Shown piece by piece: positions 1-5,512 of a DNA stretch of 6,766 nt (position 1 is the first letter of the stretch; each line of letters opens with the position of its first letter). This DNA is from an uncultured Peptococcaceae bacterium (GTDB taxonomy: Bacteria > Bacillota > Peptococcia > Peptococcales > Peptococcaceae). The stretch spans positions 1 to 6,766 of the forward strand of contig CABVBB010000120.1 in NCBI GenBank assembly GCA_902496505.1, read 5' to 3'. A program made the position numbers and the translations under genes. Under the pieces are notes generated by a model that was given only the letters and a program-made list of their open reading frames with translations, was not told where the DNA came from and searched no databases.

Positions 1-194
1 GACCGTTACCCACGCTGTAAGCATTGCTTAGCGTGGAGAATACATTTACTGCTAGTCAAGTTTCTAAGATCTGATAGATCGGCGCGCCTTCGCATTGGGC
101 AGGCTGCGTATGGCCTAATTTACGGATGACGCATACAGAAATAGCGCCATCGAACAACCTATGAAATGCTCCTGATAGGGGAGATTTCCCGTGA
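1..194 (+). other. Unidentified hairpin-rich stretch, probably 3' part of a plus-strand transcript (possible structured ncRNA)
   Basis: I find no convincing protein gene here on either strand. Several inverted repeats are visible: CCACGCT-GT-AAGC (10-22) with GCTTAGCGTGG (26-36) across a 3-base loop; GATCT (68-72) with AGATC (76-80); GGCGC (81-85) with GCGCC (144-148), which would enclose a 58-base domain; CCTAT (158-162) with ATAGG (175-179); ATGCTC (166-171) with GAGCAT (193-198); and GGGA (179-182) with TCCC (187-190). The stretch leads straight into a strong terminator, and the next gene converges on it, so a + strand transcript entering from the left is the simplest reading. I looked for hallmarks of tmRNA (CCA end, T-arm), RNase P, SRP RNA, T-box and the common riboswitches and saw none. 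It could be a non-conserved 3' untranslated region or the end of an RNA gene whose 5' part lies outside. Confidence 0.3.
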
Positions 195-240
195 GCATAG
201 CAAAAAGCCCGTCCCAAAATGGGCGGGCTTTTTGCTATGC
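195..240. terminator. Bidirectional intrinsic terminator downstream of the histidine kinase gene
   Basis: The left arm GCATAGCAAAAAGCCCG plus CCCA (195-216, with T212 bulged) pairs with TGGGCGGGC, TTTTT and GCTATGC (220-240) around an AAA loop. The GC-rich core is followed by five T on the + strand (229-233) and, because the flanking A and T tracts pair, also by five T read on the minus strand. It can therefore stop transcripts from the left edge (+) and from the two-component operon (minus), whose kinase stop codon at 246 lies 5 bases away. Confidence 0.9.
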
Positions 241-245
241 GTGGT

Positions 246-1547
246 TTAATTGTTCTTTTCAGGCAAAGTGATGGTAAAGAGCGTTCCTTCGCCGGGCGTG
301 CTTTGGACGCTTACCTGGCCGCCATGGCGTTCGACGATGGTTTTGACCAGGGCTAGTCCTAGCCCTGAACCACTGATCTTGCTGGAGCGGGAAGGATCGC
401 AGCGATAGAAAGGTTCAAAGATATAGGGCAACTGATCGGAAGCAATGCCTGGCCCATCATCCCAAACGGTGATGATGGCTTCATCTGCCTGCTGACGGAG
501 GCTGAGGGCCACTTGACCGTTAGGATGCTGGTATTTTACGGCGTTTTCTAAGAGATTTCCCAGGGCGCTGGCTAAAAGCTGGCGGTTGGCATAAAGCGTG
601 GGCAGTTGGTTATCGATAGTGACCTGGAGCTGTTTTTGGTTAATAGCGGCTTCTTGCTCAGACAGCAGCTGTTCGAGCAGTGCGGCGGTATTGATGGATT
701 CTTGGAAATTGAGGTGCTGCTGATCGTTGAGTTCCAAGAGATCGCTGACCAGAGCGATCAGCCGGTCGGTATTGCGGCTGATGATCTCTAAAGTCTCTTG
801 ATAGTCCTCTGCGGTCGGAGACTCTTCCATATCTAGGACTTCTAAGTTGGTGCGGATGGCCGCCAGTGGTGTTTTGAGCTCATGGGCAGCATTGGCGGAA
901 AAGGTGCGTTGCTGTTCAAAGGCTTGTTCCAATTTGTCCAGCATATGATTGAAACTGTCGGCCAGTTGGCGGATCTCATCGTGGGTCTGGATGTTTTCAA
1001 TGCGGCAGGACAAATTATTCGCGTCGATCGTATCGATAGCGCCAGCCAAGGTTTTGACAGGCTTGAGCGCCCGTCCAGCCATAACCCACGTCAAGAGGAC
1101 TCCGGCCAGCATGGCGGCAACCATCATCCAGGTGCTGGAGAAGGCAAATTTTCTTTTGGCAGCTACGGTCAAGGTCATGGTATCGATCTGGAAGGTTTCA
1201 GCTGATGCAGTTTGATCGGCTTGGATATCTGGTACTGAGGTATGCGGCTCATTAGGGGAAGCGTATAGGGAAACTTTTTGCAGAGGCACACTGAGTTTTG
1301 GAGCGGTTTCTGTATTGATTTTGACAGTAGAAACGACTGCTTCCGAAGTCTCTGCCGCCTGACTGACCTGATCGACGGTGACGGTGGGAGCCGGCTCTTT
1401 GAGTTGGACCAGGTAGTTATCTGGTATAAGAAAAGCGTCAGCTCGGCTGATAGAGCCAGCGGTCAGTGCGGCGGCCACCAGGATCATGACCGCGGCAGAG
1501 AGCAAAGTGAGCCGCAGCCGCAGAGAAATACCTTTAAAATGTTTCAT
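246..1547 (-). CDS. Membrane sensor histidine kinase (HAMP-HisKA-HATPase_c), partner of the adjacent OmpR-type regulator
   Basis: This 433-residue protein is an inner-membrane sensor that should autophosphorylate on histidine and pass the phosphate to the response regulator encoded just upstream. Order: short cytoplasmic N-terminus; membrane helix about 11-31; extracytoplasmic region about 32-137; second membrane helix about 138-157; HAMP linker about 158-208, with LKPV near 161-164 and a DEIRQLADSF-type end; HisKA with the phospho-acceptor H222 in AHELKTPL; then a complete ATPase domain with N335 in the N box (NLLENAVKY), DDGPGI at 363-368 (G1), FEPFYR at 377-382 (F box) and GSGLGL at 393-398 (G2). 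All catalytic motifs are intact. The sensor region is odd: rich in Thr, Ser, Val, Ala, Gln and acidic residues, without cysteine, and matching no sensor fold I recognise, so the signal is unknown. The ATG lies inside the last codons of the regulator gene (14-base overlap), preceded on the minus strand by a GA-rich ribosome site (GGGGAG at 1552-1557). Specific names such as VanS- or CssS-like cannot be justified. Confidence 0.95.
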   Translation of the reverse strand: MKHFKGISLRLRLTLLSAAVMILVAAALTAGSISRADAFLIPDNYLVQLKEPAPTVTVDQVSQAAETSEAVVSTVKINTETAPKLSVPLQKVSLYASPNEPHTSVPDIQADQTASAETFQIDTMTLTVAAKRKFAFSSTWMMVAAMLAGVLLTWVMAGRALKPVKTLAGAIDTIDANNLSCRIENIQTHDEIRQLADSFNHMLDKLEQAFEQQRTFSANAAHELKTPLAAIRTNLEVLDMEESPTAEDYQETLEIISRNTDRLIALVSDLLELNDQQHLNFQESINTAALLEQLLSEQEAAINQKQLQVTIDNQLPTLYANRQLLASALGNLLENAVKYQHPNGQVALSLRQQADEAIITVWDDGPGIASDQLPYIFEPFYRCDPSRSSKISGSGLGLALVKTIVERHGGQVSVQSTPGEGTLFTITLPEKNN

Positions 1548-2232
1548 CTTGCTCCCCCTCTTCGATCAATCTGCCCGGCTCTAATTGATAGCCAGCACCG
1601 CGAATATTGATGATCTGACAGACTGGCCCCAATTTTTTGCGCAGAGCGCTGATATGGACCTTGATGGCATTGGAAAATAGATCGGCTTCACTGTCCCAAA
1701 CGTGCTCCAGCAGTTCTTCTGCGCTGACGGGGCGCTCTTGATGCTTGAGCAGATATTCGAGGATGGCCGTTTCTTTGGCAGTGAGATCGAGTATGTCACC
1801 ACCAGAGGCGATCTTGCGCGTGACGGTATCCATGGAAAGGTCACCGCAGGTAAGGAGCTTGGGCTCGCGGCTGAAACGGCGGCTCAGCAGTGCGCGGACT
1901 CGCGCTTCCAGCTCAGCAAAATGGAACGGCTTGACTAAGTAATCGTTGGCGCCTTCATCTAAGCCTAAGACCTTATCCTCTACGCTGTAGCGTGCGGAAA
2001 GGATCAAGACTTTAACCTCCTGGTCCTCTTCACGGAGTTTTTTGAGCACTTCCATACCGTCCATACCAGGAAGATTGAGATCTAAGATGATGAGATCATA
2101 TTGATTGACTGCACAGAGCTCTAAACCATCGAGGCCATCTTCGGCAGTATCGACGGCGTAGCCGCATTTGCGCAGACCACGGCTGATGGCACGCAATATA
2201 TCCGCTTCGTCTTCTATTATCAATAATCGCAT
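1534..2232 (-). CDS. OmpR/PhoB-family two-component response regulator
   Basis: This 232-residue cytoplasmic DNA-binding regulator is phosphorylated by the kinase of the same operon. The receiver domain spans about 1-117: acidic pair E7/D8, phospho-acceptor D51 in LIILDLNLPGMDG, switch residues S79 and Y98, and K101 in the KPF motif. The winged-helix effector domain spans about 125-217, with a recognition-helix segment (KVHISALRKKLG, 191-202) and the terminal hairpin INIRGAGYQL typical of the OmpR class. Length is normal for the family. The ATG at 2232 has an AGGTG ribosome site on the minus strand (2240-2244) seven bases away, and starting MRLLIIEDE gives the family's standard N-terminus. 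The 3' end overlaps the kinase start by 14 bases, which implies co-transcription and translational coupling. The 11-bp-spaced direct repeat upstream (2366-2383) is a good candidate for its own binding site. The target regulon cannot be read from the sequence beyond its own operon and perhaps the divergent c-di-GMP gene. Confidence 0.95.
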   Translation of the reverse strand: MRLLIIEDEADILRAISRGLRKCGYAVDTAEDGLDGLELCAVNQYDLIILDLNLPGMDGMEVLKKLREEDQEVKVLILSARYSVEDKVLGLDEGANDYLVKPFHFAELEARVRALLSRRFSREPKLLTCGDLSMDTVTRKIASGGDILDLTAKETAILEYLLKHQERPVSAEELLEHVWDSEADLFSNAIKVHISALRKKLGPVCQIINIRGAGYQLEPGRLIEEGEQDETF

Positions 2233-2272
2233 AAGGGATCACCTGCCATTTTATGTAGTACGTTCTTTGATG

Positions 2273-2302
2273 ATTATAACAAACGGTCTGTGTTGCCGTA
2301 AA
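2273..2302 (-). promoter_or_regulatory. Candidate proximal promoter of the two-component operon (P2)
   Basis: Read on the minus strand, TTTACG (2302-2297) is a 4/6 match to the -35 consensus. An 18-base spacer separates it from a perfect TATAAT (2278-2273) preceded by TG one base upstream, forming an extended -10. A transcript would start near 2266, about 34 bases before the regulator ATG. The extended -10 compensates for a weak -35, so this could be the basal sigma-A promoter of the operon. Confidence 0.55.
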
Positions 2303-2306
2303 GGCC

Positions 2307-2322
2307 AAATGACTGGTCATTT
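2307..2322. promoter_or_regulatory. Perfect inverted repeat, candidate operator for a dimeric regulator
   Basis: AAATGAC-TG-GTCATTT has two perfect 7-base arms separated by 2 bases. The half-sites are close enough to act as one 16-bp operator of the kind bound by dimeric helix-turn-helix repressors. It lies just upstream of the P2 -35 and within the leader of the more distal candidate promoter P1. It differs from the direct repeats expected for an OmpR-class regulator, so a different protein is implied. No such regulator is encoded in this window. Confidence 0.45.
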
Positions 2323-2348
2323 CTGGGCTTGGGCGTTTTGTCAAGAAC

Positions 2349-2354
2349 AATATA
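2349..2354 (-). promoter_or_regulatory. Candidate activated promoter -10 of the two-component operon (P1)
   Basis: On the minus strand TATATT (2354-2349) is a 5/6 match to the -10 consensus and is preceded by TGC (2357-2355), an extended -10. No good -35 lies at the normal distance; that position is occupied by the GTTAAGC direct repeat (2366-2383), which ends 11 bases before the -10. A missing -35 replaced by activator repeats is the layout known for PhoB-class activated promoters. Transcription would start near 2342 and give a leader of about 110 bases. Confidence 0.5.
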
Positions 2355-2365
2355 GCATATCGAGT

Positions 2366-2383
2366 GTTAAGCAAAGGTTAAGC
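2366..2383. promoter_or_regulatory. Direct repeat GTTAAGC-N4-GTTAAGC, candidate binding site of the response regulator
   Basis: Two identical 7-base units (2366-2372 and 2377-2383) have start points exactly 11 bp apart, about one helical turn. Tandem sites at 11-bp spacing are the known recognition mode of OmpR/PhoB-family regulators, and such a regulator is encoded immediately downstream on the minus strand. The repeats sit at the -35 position of candidate promoter P1 and about 42 bases upstream of the -35 of the divergent c-di-GMP gene promoter. The assignment to this particular regulator is inference. Confidence 0.55.
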
Positions 2384-2424
2384 GACAGCAAAAGCGAGCG
2401 GTCAGCAAAAATTTCCTTAAATCT

Positions 2425-2454
2425 GTGACAGGCATCATTAAAGTATGCTATAAT
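2425..2454 (+). promoter_or_regulatory. Sigma-A-type promoter of the c-di-GMP gene
   Basis: GTGACA (2425-2430) matches the -35 consensus in five of six positions. An 18-base spacer leads to a perfect TATAAT (2449-2454) with an upstream TG (2446-2447) forming an extended -10. Transcription would begin near 2461, giving a short leader of about 32 bases before the ATG. The short leader leaves no room for a riboswitch, so control is likely at transcription start or at the protein level. Confidence 0.75.
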
Positions 2455-2475
2455 AACTTTCATAATTGTTCTTGC

Positions 2476-2484
2476 AAAGGAGGG
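2476..2484 (+). promoter_or_regulatory. Strong ribosome binding site that fixes the start of the c-di-GMP gene
   Basis: AAAGGAGGG is a near-perfect complement to the 16S rRNA 3' end and lies 8 bases before the ATG at 2493. An in-frame TTG at 2466 is upstream of this site and would place the site inside the coding region, so the ATG at 2493 is preferred. Confidence 0.85.
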
Positions 2485-2492
2485 TACATTTT

Positions 2493-5429
2493 ATGCAAAC
2501 GGACGCGTATGACCAAGAGTTGTCATTCCAAGAGGAATTTTATGATCTTGGCCAATTTGCTATGCATGCAGTTGCAAATCTATGCCGAGTGCTTCTCTAC
2601 TACAAGCAGCAGGCGGAATATTTTTTGGCTGATCCGCGGGAGGGCGCTGTTTTGCCTGCCTTGCACCAAGCGCTCGCTGAAACGGCTGAGCATGGGCAGG
2701 CTGGCTATCATTTGGCTGGGCGGTTTTATATCTGCCCGCTGCCTGCCTTAGCAGCCGGTTCTGCTGGTGCAGTGGCCTTTGAATGCCGTGACGGTAGCTG
2801 GGCGGCGGAAAACGCTGAACTGTTAGACAGTATCGCAGCCATTTATGCTTATGCTTTGCGGTCTGAGCAGGAGCGGCGCAGCGCCATACAGCAAAATCTC
2901 ATTTGGAATCACATGATGGATCATACCCATGCCTATGTGTATGTGACAGACCCGGATACAGATATCATTTTGTACATGAATCGCTCTATGAAGCAGGCCT
3001 TCGAACTGGAGGCGCCGGAAGGCAAACTGTGCTGGCAGCTGCTTCGGCGGGGACAGCGATCTCGCTGCTCCTTTTGTCCGGTCAAGCTGCTCCAGTCTGG
3101 TGAACTGCCAGCTTACGCCTGGGAAGAGCACAATCCAGCCAATGGCCGCATCTATGAAAACTATGCCACTTTGATGCGCTGGAACGATGGTCGGATGGTA
3201 CATTTTCAGCACATGACCGATGTGACCGAAAACCATCGTCTCTATAAGGCGGCAATGACGGATGATCTGACGGGTGCTTTGAGCCGTATCGCTGGTAAGG
3301 AGATGCTGGGCCGGCTGTTGGAGGAATACACTGCTGCCGATGAACCTTTAAGCGTCTGTATGCTGGATGTCAATGATCTGAAGCTGGTCAATGATCAGCA
3401 TGGTCATGCCGCAGGAGATGCTCTGCTGGCCAAGATCAGCACTGTGGTGCGGCAGGAACTGCGCGGTCGGGAATTTCTCGTTCGATTGAGCGGGGATGAA
3501 TTCGTAGCGGTTTTGCCAGGCGTTCGCCAAAAGGAAGCGGATGAACGGATGCAAAAAGCCCTGGAAGCATTTGCAGCTGAAAAACCAGCGTTTTTTGACG
3601 ATACGGCTGCCTTTTGCTATGGTGTCGTTGAAATCCGTGAGCGCACCTCAATGCGCGATGTGTTGGCGCGGGCTGATGAACGTATGTACAGCCAAAAGCG
3701 CGCTTTGCATATTCAGCGAGCAGAAATGCTGTTGAATGAAGACAGCAACGTGTCCGAGCAGGTATTAGCCAATTTCACCTATGATACCGAACGCTTGTAT
3801 GATGCGCTGATCAGCAGTACTGACAGCTACATTTACGTCTGCAATATGAAGACGGGCGTTTTTCGCTATCCGCCGGCCATGGTGGCAGAATTTGGCCTGC
3901 CGGGCGAGGTGATCCCCAATGCTGCTGCCGTCTGGGGAGCCAAGGTCCACCCGCATGATAAACGCATCTTTTTAGAATCCAATCAAGAGATCACTGATGG
4001 CCGGACAGACGTGCACTGTGTCGAATACCGAGCACAAAATGTCCGGGGCGAATGGGTCTGGCTTCGTTGCCGCGGCCATTTGGAGCGAGACGAAAATGGT
4101 GCCCCTGCCCTCTTCGCCGGTTTCATCACCAATTTGGGCAAAAAGAACCGTATCGATCCTTTGACAGGGCTTTTTAATAAGTTTGAGCTGGAGGATGATG
4201 TGCAGCGGGCTTTAGATGCAGCAGACCCCCATCCCCTCATCTTTATGATGCTGGGTATCGATGGTCTGAAACGGATCAATTCGCTCTATGACCGCGTTTT
4301 CGGCGACGAAGTTATCCGCATCACGGCTCAAAGGCTGCAGTCATTACTGCCGGCCAATGCAACGGTTTACCGGCTGGATGGCGATGAATTCGCGATCATG
4401 ATCCGCGACTGTCACCAAGAGGTAGCCAGTCAGCTGTATTACACTATCCATGAAGCCTTCGCTGGTCAGCAGGTATTCGATGGTAAAAAGTTTCACTGCA
4501 CGCTGTCCTGTGGCTGCGCTTCAGCGCCAGAAGACGGACATTCTTTTGGCGATCTGACGCGCTGCGCCACTTATGCTCTGGAATATGCTAAACGGCGCGG
4601 CAAAAACCGTATGGAATATTATTCTGATGAGATCGTGGCTGACCGGCGCCGTATGCTGGAATTGACCGAACTTTTGCGTGAAAGTGTCGAGCAGGATTTC
4701 CAAGGCTTTCAGATGCATTATCAGCCAGTCTTCGATATCAACAGCAGCTTGGTAGGCGCGGAAGCCTTGATCCGCTGGCACTGTGACACCTATAGTGCTG
4801 TGGGACCAGATGAATTTATCCCGCTTTTGGAGCAGAGCGGTCTTATCTTGCCAGTGGGACGCTGGATCTTTGAAGAGGTGCTGACGACGTGTGCTCGCTG
4901 GGAAAAATGGCTGCCAGATTTTCGGATGAGCATCAACCTTTCTTTCGTTCAGCTGGAAGATGAAGGATTCTGCGATTTTCTGCAAAACATTCTGCATAAA
5001 ACTGCAGTCGATCCTCGAAATGTCATTTTAGAGCTGACCGAAAGTTATCTGGCGGCTAATATGGCTCAAGTCATGGAACGGCTGGATACTATTCGCAAGA
5101 GCGGTATCCGTATTGCCATGGATGATTTTGGCACCGGGTATTCCTCACTGGGGCTGCTCAAAACGGCGCCTATCGATATCGCCAAGATCGACCGCACGTT
5201 TGTCAAGGGCATCCAGTCCAGTCCCTTTGATCATGCTTTTCTGCGCTTAGTCGTCGAATTGTGCAACGTGCTGGGCATCGAGACCTGCTTGGAGGGCGTA
5301 GAGACCGATGAGGAACTTAAGGCACTGTATCCGATGCCGCTCAGCTATATTCAAGGATTTTTACTGGGGCGGCCTGTATCCGTTCAAGAATTTGAAGAGC
5401 GTTATATCGCCTCCCTCGCTTCATTTTGA
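2493..5429 (+). CDS. Dual GGDEF-like/EAL cyclic-di-GMP protein with two PAS regions (probable phosphodiesterase)
   Basis: This 978-residue protein has no obvious signal peptide or membrane helix, so it is probably a cytoplasmic sensor-enzyme. Order: an N-terminal region about 1-125 that may be GAF-like; a PAS region about 135-250 with Cys180, Cys192 and Cys195; a first GGDEF domain about 252-410; a second PAS region of the PAS_3 type about 440-550; a second GGDEF domain about 553-710; and an EAL domain about 725-970. The EAL site is complete: EAL 757-759, N815, ELTE 847-850, DDFGTGY 877-883, K898, E934 and Q954, so hydrolysis of c-di-GMP to pGpG is expected. GGDEF-1 reads SGDEF (333-337), keeps the metal Asp292 and the NDLKLVND core, and has RxxE instead of RxxD at the inhibitory-site position (324-327), so it may retain cyclase activity. 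GGDEF-2 reads DGDEF (629-633) and has Gly588 where the metal Asp should be, so it is probably inactive or a GTP-binding regulator. The gene is monocistronic between its own promoter and a strong terminator. It is divergent from the two-component operon. Confidence 0.95.
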   Translation: MQTDAYDQELSFQEEFYDLGQFAMHAVANLCRVLLYYKQQAEYFLADPREGAVLPALHQALAETAEHGQAGYHLAGRFYICPLPALAAGSAGAVAFECRDGSWAAENAELLDSIAAIYAYALRSEQERRSAIQQNLIWNHMMDHTHAYVYVTDPDTDIILYMNRSMKQAFELEAPEGKLCWQLLRRGQRSRCSFCPVKLLQSGELPAYAWEEHNPANGRIYENYATLMRWNDGRMVHFQHMTDVTENHRLYKAAMTDDLTGALSRIAGKEMLGRLLEEYTAADEPLSVCMLDVNDLKLVNDQHGHAAGDALLAKISTVVRQELRGREFLVRLSGDEFVAVLPGVRQKEADERMQKALEAFAAEKPAFFDDTAAFCYGVVEIRERTSMRDVLARADERMYSQKRALHIQRAEMLLNEDSNVSEQVLANFTYDTERLYDALISSTDSYIYVCNMKTGVFRYPPAMVAEFGLPGEVIPNAAAVWGAKVHPHDKRIFLESNQEITDGRTDVHCVEYRAQNVRGEWVWLRCRGHLERDENGAPALFAGFITNLGKKNRIDPLTGLFNKFELEDDVQRALDAADPHPLIFMMLGIDGLKRINSLYDRVFGDEVIRITAQRLQSLLPANATVYRLDGDEFAIMIRDCHQEVASQLYYTIHEAFAGQQVFDGKKFHCTLSCGCASAPEDGHSFGDLTRCATYALEYAKRRGKNRMEYYSDEIVADRRRMLELTELLRESVEQDFQGFQMHYQPVFDINSSLVGAEALIRWHCDTYSAVGPDEFIPLLEQSGLILPVGRWIFEEVLTTCARWEKWLPDFRMSINLSFVQLEDEGFCDFLQNILHKTAVDPRNVILELTESYLAANMAQVMERLDTIRKSGIRIAMDDFGTGYSSLGLLKTAPIDIAKIDRTFVKGIQSSPFDHAFLRLVVELCNVLGIETCLEGVETDEELKALYPMPLSYIQGFLLGRPVSVQEFEERYIASLASF

Positions 5430-5453
5430 AAGCCATAAATTGAAAGCTATAAA
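5426..5453 (+). repeat. Tandem 14-bp duplication across the stop codon of the c-di-GMP gene
   Basis: TTGAAAGCCATAAA (5426-5439) is followed directly by TTGAAAGCTATAAA (5440-5453), identical in 13 of 14 positions. The TGA stop of the gene lies within the first copy (5427-5429), and the second copy runs into the terminator stem. It looks like a small slippage duplication. No function is evident. Confidence 0.7.
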
Positions 5454-5505
5454 AGCAGAGCCTCCCAACAAGTGATTCATACCTGTTGGGAGGCTCTGCT
5501 TTTTT
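5451..5505. terminator. Bidirectional intrinsic terminator shared by the c-di-GMP gene and the sigma/anti-sigma operon
   Basis: A perfect 20-bp inverted repeat (5451-5470 with 5484-5503) surrounds a 13-base loop. Its core is GCAGAGCCTCCCAACA and its complement. On the + strand the stem ends in six T (5500-5505). On the minus strand the paired A tract supplies TTTT (5454-5451). It separates two convergent transcription units whose stop codons are 83 bases apart, so both should end here. Confidence 0.93.
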
Positions 5506-5512
5506 GAGGCGG

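Noticed and set aside
1..123. Open + strand frame of about 40 codons entering from the left edge and ending TGA at 121-123, with a CKHC motif
   Set aside because: It is arginine- and leucine-rich, resembles no family I know, lies in a hairpin-rich stretch and has no visible start. Too weak to call a partial gene.
1..194. tmRNA, RNase P RNA, SRP RNA, T-box or common riboswitch
   Set aside because: Hallmark segments (CCA end with T-arm, conserved RNase P core, SRP helix 8 motif, T-box sequence) are not seen, and no + strand gene follows the terminator.
882..1205. 107-codon + strand open frame inside the histidine kinase gene
   Set aside because: It lies antisense to an unmistakable kinase coding region with full motifs. 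Composition is that of a frame shadow and it has no ribosome site.
2339..2344. Perfect minus-strand TTGACA as a -35 element
   Set aside because: No acceptable -10 lies 16-18 bases downstream (only AATGAC-like sequence), so it is not a promoter in itself. It falls near the predicted P1 start.
2386..2410. CAGCAAAA repeated at 2386-2393 and 2403-2410
   Set aside because: Only two short copies at 17-bp spacing and no family signature. Probably chance in an A-rich promoter region.
2466..2492. Upstream TTG start for the c-di-GMP gene
   Set aside because: It would put the strong AAAGGAGGG ribosome site inside the coding region. The ATG at 2493 is correctly spaced from it.
2823..3236. 137-codon minus-strand open frame opposite the first PAS region
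   Set aside because: It is a shadow of the PAS/GGDEF coding region with no promoter, ribosome site or family resemblance.
4521..4997. 158-codon minus-strand open frame inside the c-di-GMP gene
   Set aside because: It is antisense to the second GGDEF and EAL coding sequence, has no recognisable domain and no ribosome site, and depends on codon bias of the real gene.
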